Below, piece after piece: positions 43,201 to 52,849 of a DNA stretch of 64,000 nt. Below the pieces are notes generated by a model. That model was not told where the DNA came from. It saw nothing but the letters and a program-made list of their open reading frames with translations, and ran no database searches. The number at the start of each line of letters is the position of its first letter. Position 1 is the stretch's first letter. A program made the position numbers and the translations under genes. Origin of the DNA: Asterias rubens (taxonomy: Eukaryota > Echinodermata > Asteroidea > Forcipulatida > Asteriidae). The stretch is taken from NCBI RefSeq assembly GCF_902459465.1, contig NC_047083.1:8547526-8611525 (forward strand). The letters are read 5' to 3'.

Positions 43201-44491
43201 TGCCTTGGTGCCCTTGCCCTTTCAAAAACGATGCAAGACAGACCACTTTAAGGTGAGGGCTAGGCCTCACTGATTTGGACTGTTTACCCAACTCAACCGT
43301 CACAAGGGGCCCAATTTCATAAAGCCTGTAAGCTTGAAAAAAGCGCTAAATCACTTGGATTGCTCGTTTGTGGCAAAAAAACTTGCCTGAAGCCTGCTGT
43401 AATTTAAATCATGCAGGACTTGAGGAGCAAATAATTACCTGCGGAATCGGTCAATTTCCAGATGACATCAGCGGATTGGATGATCTTTTCTAAATCATCT
43501 TCAATCCTTTGTTCTGTGGGGTCTTCTGATATGTCGGCGCCTTGAGACTTCAGGAAGGACCTGAGCTCCATTGCCTGAGTTAATGAAAATTAGGGCGGAG
43601 TTTAAAAACAATGAAAGAAAACAAAAGATTACGAAAAACAAAGCCATTCAATTTTAAGTTTTATCTATATTCTATAATCTAGCGAAGGGCTCTCTCATGA
43701 TTTTTCATAACTGTTGCCTGGTGGGTGGGCATTCATATGGAACCAAATCATCTTGAAAAAACAAAAATGATTATTAATTGAAATTATTGAAAACATTCCG
43801 TATCCTGCAACCACACTTTTTCACTATTAATTTTTACAAAAAGTAATTTATCATTAAAAGTTAGATGGGCTAATAATATTTTATTTCATCATAACATTAC
43901 ATATTAATATAAATGTAAAAATAGATCTACGATATACAGACATTTTTTTCCGAAATAAAAAGTGGAGTAAAAACAATAACTTTCCGTATCACGTCACCAC
44001 TTTTCCACTCATTTTTACAAAAAGAAATCTCTATATTATAAGACTAAGAGGTCTGGTAAATTAGATATTGTAGTAGTTGTACTATATTGTTTCATATCGA
44101 ATGAAAAAGTGGTGGCGTGACATGACACGGACACTTTTCCAAAAAATAAATAAGAAATGGGATGGGATGATGATGATGCAGCATGCAGCCGTTCCAGAAT
44201 GTTGAATCAGCAGCCAGCGCTCGACTCATGATCAGCTAATTGCGATCAAAGCGACCGGCATGGATCACAAATAGTGCAGTCATGGAAGTTCATGATTTGC
44301 ATACAGATACATTACAATACATGTAAAAATTCATTGCATCAATTACGTGAGAAATAAATTAAATAAATTAAACCGGATTTTCTCAATCATACAACAAGTT
44401 CGTGTTACTTTGATCACAACATTTTATTAAGTTCACATTAAATACCGACCTGTTCTTGTTCAGCGACATCGATAAAAGCCGGGAGACTCAT
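37216..44491 (-). CDS. EIF3M: Eukaryotic translation initiation factor 3 subunit M
   Basis: PCI-domain subunit of the eIF3 complex that loads the 40S ribosome with mRNA; cytoplasmic. Ten coding exons on the minus strand join in phase: 44491-44450, 43574-43439, 42671-42536, 41783-41660, 41412-41318, 40658-40475, 38796-38715, 38356-38213, 37654-37594 and 37345-37216 (TGA). Total 1134 nt, 377 aa; human 374. [14 protein letters not shown] matches the family N-terminus. Further anchors are [65 protein letters not shown] and [17 protein letters not shown], then [11 protein letters not shown]. The PCI domain covers about residues 210-345. The exon 3 donor lies next to a partial MITE and a SINE lies beside the exon 6 donor. 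TTTATT (plus) at 36179 offers a minus-strand poly(A) hexamer. Confidence 0.97.
38490..38550 (+). repeat. Retroelement tail in an EIF3M intron
   Basis: GGAAGTATGGAAATAAATTAGC followed by an A-rich tail, matching the insertion in the Kunitz promoter. Confidence 0.5.
39258..39622. mobile_element. Family A MITE in an EIF3M intron
   Basis: Left end AAGACACTGGACACTATTGG, right end AATAGTGTCCACTGCCTTTAA. Central hairpin TTTGAGACCTCAAATTC..GAGGTCTCAAAATC. Confidence 0.92.
40370..40455 (+). mobile_element. tRNA-like SINE head in an EIF3M intron
   Basis: GGTCTAGTTGGTAAGACATC resembles an A box and CTTGGGTTCGATTCCAAG a B box. It lacks the body seen at 35578. It lies 20 bp from the EIF3M exon 6 donor, antisense to the gene. 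Confidence 0.65.
40709..40736 (+). repeat. Poly-A tract
   Basis: About 25 A, followed by a duplicated exon-like block: 40780-40860 repeats GAGGCGTTATCCTCA..GTAGGTCCCCAA..CAGTTCAAC..TACTTTGTTGGACGATTCGCTA from the start of EIF3M exon 6. Confidence 0.85.
40780..40855 (-). pseudogene. Duplicated start of EIF3M exon 6
   Basis: The first roughly 75 nt of exon 6, including its acceptor side (TAGCGAATCGTCC), recur here upstream of the real exon with a few changes, such as an extra base in GTCCCCAAACAG. Read on the minus strand the copy shows the same SSNKV beginning. It lacks the rest of the exon and a donor, so it is a relic of a local duplication across the poly-A tract. Confidence 0.75.
41448..41620. 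mobile_element. Half family A MITE in an EIF3M intron
   Basis: Right-half copy ending AATTACCAATAGTGTCCAGG. Confidence 0.8.
42000..42367. mobile_element. Family B MITE in an EIF3M intron
   Basis: TTAA-bounded, with ends AAAGCCATTGGACCCTTTCG and CGAAAGGGTCCAATGGCTTT. Confidence 0.92.
42400..42531. mobile_element. Partial family A MITE next to an EIF3M splice donor
   Basis: Contains GTGTTTTATACTATTAACAG, CTCTCCGTTGCTCGTTACCA and TTATTTTGAGTAATTAC, but stops before the terminal CCAATAGTGTCC. The exon 3 donor (GT at 42535-42534) follows within about five bases. Confidence 0.75.
42802..43053. mobile_element. Family C MITE in an EIF3M intron
   Basis: Ends GGGGCCAATTTCATAGAGCTG and CAGCTCTATGAAATTGGGCC. 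TTAAGC form. Confidence 0.87.
43060..43225. repeat. Family N dispersed repeat in an EIF3M intron
   Basis: Matches 39812-39975: GATACTTCACAGAGGCAACA, CCTTGGTGCCCTTGAAATGC, GAGGGTGCCCTTTACCAAGG. Confidence 0.7.
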
Positions 44492-45384
44492 TTTTAAGCC
44501 ACAATCTTGGACGAAAATGTCATGAAACAAAAACCCACACACGAGGATTTCGACACCTGTAGCGCGCCCTCTCGCAAAACCAGCCGCTAACTGAGTCTAG
44601 CGCCCTCATTTGATCAAAAGTAGTAATAATTCGCGCGCATTTGGTGCACGCGTCACGCACGTCAGTACAGTGTGATGTCATAAAGACTTTTTGAAATCTA
44701 TGACAACTTAAAAAGAAAACATTATCAAACAAACAAAACAATCGCTCAACAGTCTAGTTATTCAAACAAACATAGGGAATAATGTTCATTCCATTCAACA
44801 TCATAGAGAGAAGAAGGACACCAACTCTTAAAAACGTGAGTAGACCTACACAACTCTTTGACGATTATGCTAAAATTGTATAGGTGTTCTTTATTTATTC
44901 ACATCATCTACTTCGGTACCATGCATGACAAAGTCCTTCAGGGCAGTCAGGATGTAAACGCCAAGGATAGCTGCTAATGTGCGGTGCCAAGTGTTGCAGG
45001 TGCATTTTATTGTGTACAAGGTGCAAGTAAAAGTTGGGAGGTAGCTAAAAAAAGTTTGCTCCAACCAACCGCCCCCTTCAAGACCCGATGGATGGGAGCT
45101 TGAGGATCTGGCTTGGGAGGGCATTCCAACATGCATGGCATTACACGGCCAGAGAGGCTTACTGGCTATGAACTCTGTTTCCCTTATCACAAAGTACCAT
45201 ATAATGAACGGTGCCGTGCCAAGTTTTGCTGACCATTTATTTTGCAAAAATGATGGAAAACAGCAAAATGTGATTGATTGAAGAAAGCACATTAATTCTG
45301 CTGCCACTTTTTGCTCTTTCTAATATTTTTTTTTATTACTATACGGGGGAAAGACAGAGCTGACGAACAAACAAAATAACTTGA

Positions 45385-45500
45385 AGAATTTCCTGAAGAC
45401 GAGCAGAGTATAGGCCTACACTGTTCGAAACGTCGAGACCAAACCGGCTCTTCTCAGAGCCAACACAAAAGATATTTTTCACATGGTTGGTTGTACCCGG
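45385..45500 (-). repeat. Family J repeat
   Basis: GAAGACGAGCAGAGTATAGG, TTCGAAACGTCGAGACC and GGCTCTTCTCAGAGCC in minus-strand family J order. Confidence 0.7.
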
Positions 45501-45576
45501 AAGTTGGCTATTTATTTACAGTTTTCTTCATTAAAAAAAAACTTTTACCCGTTTGTATTGCATCAGACGGCCGACA

Positions 45577-48500
45577 ATGCCAAACAGTTCTGCAAACTAC
45601 AATCTTGTTGCCATTGGAGACGATGGAGTCTGGATGAAACTTGGACGTGAAATCTCAAAGATTGATAGATGCCGTCTGCTCAGAGTAAGGACGGTTAGAT
45701 TAACATCCTTAGCGTCCATTGGGTGCGTTCGAGGTGCTCAGCAGAGCGGCAACGGACATAAGAAGTATTAATAGATGTGCAAGTCTCGCGCATTATTCGA
45801 CATTAGCCTTTTCGAGGGATGGCGGACACTACAGGAATGCACTGTTTGGTTTGGGTGTATACATTTACCCAAACCAAATAGTGTAAAAATTATGTATGGC
45901 CGGGTTCACTCATGGAGAATGGTTCAGCATACCTCAAAAATAACATGTTCCAAACGTCCATCGATTTTATAAGGCGTTTGCGTAGAAAACAAAAGCCCTT
46001 TTCACACGACACTGCAAACTAGGGTCATTGGTCCCCGGTGCCAGTTGTCTTGACCAAGGCAATGGTCAAACTCAAACAGGACCTTTCACACGGCGCAGAA
46101 ACCAACATCCCGTGTCTCAGAACATTCGTCTTTTGTGGTGCTAAAGGTCAACATTGTAATCGTCCATTTCACTGATCTGCATCGCCAACGTATGTACCAA
46201 ACATTTTCCTGCCTGCACTGTCGTGAATCGACGGCCCCTAAAAAAAAGATTTGTTTTTGGACGAAGAATGAACATGTAGTTGTGATATCTCAACGATTTC
46301 ATGCTCAACACTGAAAACTTGCTCTCTTGAAGGAGTCGTGCACACACGTTCTCATGAACATGCTCAAAGGTTTAACGTTATCGTATAACGGGGTCGAACA
46401 TCTTTATTTTCTTGCACCATGTGTTTCTTCTTGCGCGCATGCGTGGTAGCTCCAGCCACACCAGGGTCCTTCGTTACCCAAGCAATGTTCATTCACACAG
46501 CACACACGGACGATCGTGGTATAATTTTCACAACTTTGTGTTTTTAAGACGGAGGTCTGGACCTTGGTCTTAAAAAGACCAGGGACCTGTGCCTATTTAA
46601 GCAGAGGTACCTTTCATACGATGTAGATTTAACAACGTTGTGTTCTTATGACCAAGGACCCCCTGTTTATTTTCCTCGTGTGAAAAGGCCTAAACTGGCC
46701 CAGTCTAAAGTAACGGGACTCATGATCTGAATACGCTCGTATACTTTTGTCAAGGCCTTGGTAGCTTGGAGAGCCCGCGATCAAAAGCGAGAGACGTTCT
46801 AGTCTATATGGATCGCGGCTCTCTCAAGCCGCAAAGGTCTTGACAAAACAAAAGGCTGACAAGCTCAAGACTTGCGTGGTCTATCTTTTGCGTCCATCGG
46901 ACATCCGATCGGAACTACTTTCAGGAGTACACAATGGACTCTGAAATGTTATTGTATTCGGAGAATGCCACGTGCGACAAAGCCCTATTAAGCTGTGTTT
47001 GTGGTGTTTTGAAATATTTCAGATACCCAACTCGTTAAACCCATACTCCATTTGCGACAAGTACCAGTCTAGAGCCATCTTTCTCTTGCCGGACGCCATT
47101 AAAGTATACCAAGGAGCGTGCTGCACGTGGGTACAAAGGCTCAGGTAAAGCTAGTTACTGTCTCTTGTTATATTATATTCACAGGAGAATGAGAATTGGG
47201 ATATTATGTTCCACCTCAGCAGGTTAAGAAAGCTCTCACGACGACGACGCAATGACGACAGCGGCGACAACGACGACGACGACAACAACAACACCAACCA
47301 GCAAAATGAAATCAAACTATTAAATGTTATTCATAATAAGAAAAATATCAATAAACAATCATGATGTAGCCTCTACCTTTAGAAAGGACATGCTGTTGTA
47401 AAACAGTTTTTAAAAAAAATACGTTATTTAAAAAAAAAAAAAAAAAACAAGATTGATAACACACTAACTATCATTGATTTGATTGAATACCTGACTAGAT
47501 TTGGACTTAATGTGAACACACCTATTATAGCCATCGTGGACGATTCTACAAGGAATAACGGTGAATATTAAATAAAAGGCAGTGGACACTATTGGTAATT
47601 ACTCAAAATAATTATAAGCATAAAACCTTTCTTGGTAACGAGTAATGGGGAGAGGTTGGTGGTATAAAACATTGTGAGAAACGGCTCCCTCTGAAGTGAC
47701 ATAGTTTTCGAGAAAGAAGTAATTTTCCACGAATTTGATTTCAAGACCTCAGATTTAGAACTTGAGGTCTCGAAATCAACCATCTAAACGCACACAACTT
47801 CGTTTGACAAGGGTGTTTTTTCTTTCATTAATATCTCGCAAGTTCGATGACCGATTGAGCTCAAATTTTCACAGGGTTGTTATTTTATGCTTATGTTGAG
47901 ATACACCAAATGAGAAGGCTAGTCTTTGACAATTACCAATAGTGTCCACTGCCTTTAAGCCGAAACATTTTTTTATGTTTACTCTAATTGGACGCAAGCC
48001 CAAAATCGACATTGGCGACCAATGTAGCCGAAAGTAGCTTGAATCCAAACAACAATATTTAGCAGTCACAAAAGGCACCACAAGACTAATACTGATCATT
48101 CTTGCGAGATATTTTGACCTTTGGACATGTTCCATCGATGAAAGTACTTTTTGCTAGCCTTTTGTCAAGGCTTTTGTGGCTCGGAGAGCCGCGGGGACGG
48201 GAGACCACGAATCGAGTGGCGTATCATCGTGCAATGCTTCGCCACTCGCGTGCGTGATCTCCCGTTCCATTCGCTTGGGATCGTAGACTTGATTCAAGTC
48301 CCGTTCTCGTGCGAGAGGTCCCTAAGCATGCCCGCAGTCAAAATGTAGCTATCGTGGTCCCGATAATGCGTGTGGAACAGGTTGGGGAATGCAGAGCATC
48401 ACAAAACAATAGTTTTCTGGCGATGGCATGGGATTGGGACTTGAGTCAAGTCTACTGGGATCGCGGCTCTCCAAGCCACGCTTGGCATTGACAAAAGGCT

Positions 48501-51496
48501 AACCTTTTGCATAATGACGCCCTCTAAGTCCAAATAAATGTTCATGAAGATCGTATACCATAGGCTGGAAACCGTTTGCAGCGCGTTTCCCGTGTGCACG
48601 TTTCCATCGTTTGACGTCAAAATTGCGGCCCATGTACGACCCATCGTGTTACAAAACTATTGTTTGCCATCGTATAAACCTAGTTTTCTATTAAGTAACC
48701 TTCGTTTGTGCTTCAACTCCTACTCATCATCTGTCGTATTTTTTTTTTTTTTTTTTTATTTCGTCAACACCCGGACCGGAAAACAGAGGAGGAAATACAA
48801 CAATTGATGCAACTCAACGTCATCAACTGGATCATGACGTCACAGGAGCTACAAGCCGTGCACATCGTACGGGTTTTGTACCGATGTGAGACAGTGATCC
48901 GGCGGTGTCTTGAGACTTCGGCCGGAATGATCGTTCGGCACGGAACCCGAAGGATTGCTTATCTCCGGAACGCCGGAAGAACCAGCAATACTGGCACTTC
49001 GTATCCGATGGTAGAGCAGTCAGAAGGTATGGCTGAATAGAAAATAGGCCCCAATTTCAATGTCTCTGCTTCTTACCGTAGGCAAAGATTCAGGGCATTT
49101 TTTGAGGAGACAGATTAATTTAACAACGTCAAAAAAGTTTTTTTTTTTACATAGCCTTATTAAACACACTGGACACTAATGGTAATGTCAAATACCAGTC
49201 TTCTCACTTGTTGTATCTCAACATAATAATGCATAAAATAACAAACCTGTGAAAATTTGAGCTCGATTGGTCGTCGGAGATGCGATATAATAATGAAATA
49301 AAAAACGAAGTTGTGTGCTTTCAGATGCTTGATTTAGAGACCTCAAATTCTAAATGTATGAGGTCTCGAAATCAAATTCTTGAAAAATTACCTCTTTCTC
49401 GAAAACTATGGCACTTCAGAGGGGGCCGTTTCTCACGATGTTTTTGCATTTTTACCAACCTCTCCCCATTACTCGTTGCCAAGTGAGGTTTTATGATGAT
49501 AATTATTTTGAGTAATTACCAATAGTGTCCACTGCCTTTAATTGATTCTGCCATCGCACACAGAGAAAAGGCTGAGTGCAAAATGGCGCAAAATTGTGGG
49601 TTAATACTGTTATAGGCAAAAAAAAAATGAACGATAATAATGATGGTTAGTGGTTGTTGTTTTGACAGCAGAACAAACGGGAGAATTATTCCGTGGCAAA
49701 CGAAGCCATCATGTAACTGATGAGACTGAACATAATCCGAAGAGAAGCAAACTTGAAGGTATGATTATTGGAATCTCAACAATTATATTATTATTTTACT
49801 GTTGTTGTCTATATTTTAACCTGTTACAAAAGTTGTACGAAGGAAGAAATACTCTATGGTAGAAAATGACCACATTGTTAAATTAATTCGCAAGATTTGG
49901 TTTTCAAAAGAAAGGTACAAAGGGGCATGCAAATTATTTTTTATGGACTTCTAAAGCTGGATCTGGTGTAGTGATGCATAATGATGACGACTTCGCTATA
50001 AAACCTGCTTTCTCACTGACATTCGCCTTTTTCGAAACCACGCCTTCGGCTTTGGATTCGGCTTCAGGCTTCGTTCTCTCGTCTGAAGCCCTGGGCATGT
50101 AAAACACACGCAGTTAAAACAACCGCGGGGGCCTAGCTAGACTTGATTCAAGTCCCATTCTCGTGTGAGAGGTCCCTAAGCATTATACACCCAAACTTAC
50201 TATCAAACAACCCGTAGCATACACAGTACGTGCTGCGCGCTCGCCGTCAAAATGCTGAACAGGTTTTGGAATGCAGAGCATCACAAAACAGTATTTTCAT
50301 GGGGATGGCACGGGATTGGGACTTAAAGACACTGGACACTATTGGTAATTGTCAAAGACCAGTCTACCCGCTGGCTGTATCTCAACATATGCATAAAATA
50401 CCATTTGAGCTCAATTGGTTGTCAAGGTTGCGAGATAAAACACCATTGTCACACGTGTGCTTTCAGATGCTTGATTTCGAGACCTCAAGTTCTAAATCTG
50501 TGGTCTCGAAATCAAATTCGTGGAAAATTACTTCTTTCTCGAAAACTACTCCACTTCAGAGGGAGCCGTTTCCCACAACCTCTACCCATTACCCGTTACC
50601 AAGTAGGTTTTATGCTAATAATTATTTTGAGTAATTACCAATACTGTCCACTGCCTTTAAGTCAAGTCTAGGGTCTAGCTAGCCTGAGGGGCCGAATCTG
50701 GAGCCGACGCTGTGGATTCGAATAGGGCCGGATTCGAAAATGAGCAACACCTGCAGTATTTTCATATTTAGCTATTAATTGTGTACTTTTTGTTATAATC
50801 TGCTGCATAGGCAAAACCGATGAACAACATTCATCATTGGTGCCGTCGGAAACAAGTTCACTCCAGTCGACACTAGAACCAAACTCGACACTGAAACCAA
50901 TCTCGACATCGGAACAAGAGTATTCTAAGTCGACTTCAACACCAAACTCATCGAAGTGGATGGTTGGACGCAGCTCGACATTCTCGATACCGGAAATAGT
51001 TTCACCACGGTCGACATCATCGAATGCATCACATGCTCAAATGACGTCATTGCCGACTGTCGGACAATGTACTGCGCATGTCAAAAGAGGTGCCAGCGAC
51101 ATTATGCTGAAGAACCGTCAGCACAATTTTATCAATACCGTTACTGCTCAGGCGCAGTCGGAAATTGCCGGAACAAATTACACGTCTGCATCCTTGACCA
51201 ATTGAGTCAAAAAGTTTTATTCATAATTTTGTTAGGAAACACAAATTGCTATTGAGAATACTGGTTTTTGACAATGTGTCCAGTGTCTTTGAACTTGTCT
51301 GACTATTTTTCGCTCTTTAATTGTCCTCACAAATCCTCAGGGATACTATTATAGGAGCACACCTTTATCGGGACGATCAAAGAGAGCTAGTCTCCCGAGG
51401 AGAACGGAGGAGCTCAATAACAAACTAGACACCGCAGTGATGTATCTATCACGTGTCCGTAAACTCCTTGACGTGGAGACTAATCGGCAAATGTGA
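45577..51496 (+). CDS. Unrecognised multi-exon gene (provisional model)
   Basis: I do not recognise this protein. Supported pieces: exon 45577-45690 (MPNSSANYNLVAIGDDGVWM.., GTAAGG donor, phase 0); 47023-47144 (..FLLPDAIKVYQGACCTWVQRL, phase 2); about 48789-49026 (EEEIQQLMQLNVINWIMTSQ.., helical, phase 1); 49669-49758 (ending PKRSKLE, phase 1); from 50811 (Ser/Thr-rich, open to TGA at 51203-51205); and 51341-51496 (helical TEELNNKLDTAVMYLSRVRK, TGA). Joins 1-2, 3-4 and 4-5 agree in phase. The 2-3 join does not, so an exon or splice site is missing there, and the donor leading to the last exon is unclear. The layout is a small folded N-terminus, a helix, a disordered middle and a C-terminal helix. 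CC..VQ.L at the end of exon 2 vaguely recalls the REC114 PH-like domain; that is a weak hint only. Family A and I elements fill the introns. Confidence 0.55.
45838..45884. repeat. Short hairpin
   Basis: CACTGTTTGGTTTGGGTG and its near-perfect complement ACCCAAACCAAATAGTG around TATACATTT. Confidence 0.8.
45990..46698. mobile_element. Possible 700-bp inverted-repeat element
   Basis: Left end GCCCTTTTCACACGACAC, right end TCGTGTGAAAAGGCC. Related CTTTTCACACGGCG lies inside. The interior has no coding capacity I can support. Pieces of the same end (GTGTGAAAAGGGC) lie at 41140-41205. Confidence 0.5.
46745..46855. repeat. Family I-like hairpin
   Basis: TTTTGTCAAGGCCTTGGTAGC..GAGAGCCCGCGATC against GATCGCGGCTCTC..GGTCTTGACAAAA. 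A shorter relative of 48155-48501. Confidence 0.65.
47232..47302 (+). repeat. (GAC)n / (AAC)n microsatellite
   Basis: ACGACGACGACGCAATGACG followed by CGACAACGACGACGACGACAAC-type repeats. Confidence 0.9.
47574..47958. mobile_element. Family A MITE in an intron of the unrecognised gene
   Basis: Ends AAAGGCAGTGGACACTATTG and AATAGTGTCCACTGCCTTTA, full length. Confidence 0.93.
48155..48501. mobile_element. Family I inverted-repeat element
   Basis: Ends AGCCTTTTGTCAAGGCTTTT and GGCATTGACAAAAGGCT. Inside are GGCTCGGAGAGCCGCGG / CGCGGCTCTCC and GACTTGATTCAAGTCCCG / GGGACTTGAGTCAAGTC. The uninterrupted counterpart of 50131-50690. Confidence 0.75.
49158..49541. mobile_element. Family A MITE in an intron of the unrecognised gene
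   Basis: Degraded left end CACTGGACACTAATGG; right end AATAGTGTCCACTGCCTTTA. Confidence 0.9.
50131..50690. mobile_element. Family I element split by a family A MITE
   Basis: TAGACTTGATTCAAGTCCCA, GTGAGAGGTCCCTAAGCAT and GGCACGGGATTGGGACTT match 48283-48440. The element then breaks at a family A insertion (50323-50660) and resumes GTCAAGTCTAGGGTCTAGC. Confidence 0.75.
50323..50660. mobile_element. Family A MITE inserted at TTAA in family I
   Basis: TTAA at 50323-50326 and 50657-50660, ends AAAGACACTGGACACTATTG and CAATACTGTCCACTGCCTTT. Confidence 0.93.
51225..51296. mobile_element. Terminal scrap of a family A MITE
   Basis: ACTGGTTTTTGACAATGTGTCCAGTGTCTTTG, only the right end. Confidence 0.6.
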
Positions 51497-51664
51497 TGAC
51501 GGCAGTGTAACAAGAAAATAATGATTAGGAGTGCTAGTGGGGGCGGGGCTCAGACAGAAGATCAAATGAAGAGAAAGGGATGAAAAACAGCAAACGTTTG
51601 AAGACACAATGTGCCATTAGTTAGGCTAGTTGGATTAAGTGTTTCAAAACAATTGTTTCGCGCA

Positions 51665-52030
51665 TTAAAGCCATTATACACTTGCGGTACAGAAAAGAAA
51701 TCACAGATTTACAAATAATTTACAGGGTTTACAGAAGGTAATGGTGAAAGACTTCTCTTGAAATATTATTCAATGAAATGCTTTGCTTTTTGAGAAAACA
51801 TTAAAACAATATCAAATCTAGATAGCGAGAATTACGGATTTATTTTAAACACATGTCACGACACGGCGAAACGTGCGGAAACAAGAGTGGGTTTTCCCGT
51901 TATTTTCTCCCGACTCCGATGACCGATTGAGCCTAAAATAATTTTCACAGGTTTGTTATTTTATATGTTGTGATACACGAAGTGTGGGACTTGGACAATA
52001 CTGATTACCAAAAGTGTATAATGGCTTTAT
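51665..52030. mobile_element. Family B MITE
   Basis: Ends TTAAAGCCATTATACACTTG and AAAGTGTATAATGGCTTTA. Between the unrecognised gene and the small ORFs at 52.4 kb. Confidence 0.9.
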
Positions 52031-52387
52031 TAAACAATACTCCCAGACCTGTGACTTAATTATCGCACCATCTTATTTCAACCTCCAGGACACGTGTCTT
52101 TAGACATGCATAATATTATACGTAACTTTTGCACTGGCTTTGGCCATTATGCTGCTGAGAGGGGTCGCATGCAAATGTAGTTTTGTTTTGCACAAAAAGG
52201 ACTTAAATTCCTACGTTACGTAAACCTGTTCTGCGTGTCTTTCCTATTTGTAACGCTTGAGTCATCACGGTATTTAAGCATGCCCTCTGGCCAACCCCCT
52301 TCACTTCAGGCTCATGCACAACTGATGCTGTTTCGCTGTTCACACTCTTGTTGCTCTTATACTATAATAACCTACATTTTCGAGATT

Positions 52388-52749
52388 ATGTCGACCGATG
52401 AGACTAGACACATTGATACTGCTGGAGTATTCGAAAAATTTAAACATTATACTTTGATGAGCGTTTCGACGCTATTTCCATCCCGAAACCGGAATCGACC
52501 TCCATTAAAGAACTCGGAAACAAACTCGAGGCCAAGGAGTTTGAGAAGCCAGGCAAAATTGAACAGTTTGAGTTCTGCGGGAAGATAGAAATAACCTTGG
52601 AGAAGGCTAAGCTGGCCGTGATCAACAAGGCTGGGGAACTTGAGGACCAAGACGCCGCAATTGAAGCGCTTCTGAAAGCCGAGGAGCTAGTCGCCGAGGA
52701 GCCGGAGAACAGAAAACGAAAGAGACGCAATCCAAAATGTTTACACTAA
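52388..52749 (+). pseudogene. Frameshifted Glu/Lys-rich small ORF, family unknown
   Basis: An ATG at 52388 reads MSTDETRHIDTAGVFEKFKH. Near 52450 the coding-like frame shifts by one base and continues FDERFDAISIPKPES.., then a long helical KLAVINKAGELEDQDAAIEA stretch and a basic tail RKRKRRNPK, stopping at TAA 52747-52749. No acceptor is obvious at the shift, so a one-base deletion (a decayed gene or a sequence error) is the simplest reading. It could instead be an exon of the neighbouring unrecognised gene. I do not recognise the family. Confidence 0.4.
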
Positions 52750-52847
52750 GACTACTCCTGCTGACCGGCGTCTTTTTCGAGGTACACGTATCTTTGGCAT
52801 TCAGCTTGCATCCCCGTGCATGCAAGACTACACCCCATGCTGTCTGA
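52737..52847 (+). CDS. 36-aa signal-peptide-like ORF
   Basis: MFTLRLLLLTGVFFEVHVSL followed by a short Cys-containing tail and TGA, with AATAAA straight after the stop. It overlaps the end of the frameshifted ORF by 13 nt. It is too short to trust without a transcript. A GT at the GAG|GTACAC position could be a donor, making this a first coding exon. Confidence 0.25.
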   Translation: MFTLRLLLLTGVFFEVHVSLAFSLHPRACKTTPHAV

Positions 52848-52849
52848 AT

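Noticed and set aside
44891-45307. 138-codon minus-strand ORF
   Set aside because: Cys/Trp-scattered composition, no domain, no splice context; perhaps antisense of decayed repeat DNA.
50837-51255. Second overlapping frame rich in Cys (50956-51255)
   Set aside because: The other frame continues in phase from the previous exon; the Cys-rich one does not.
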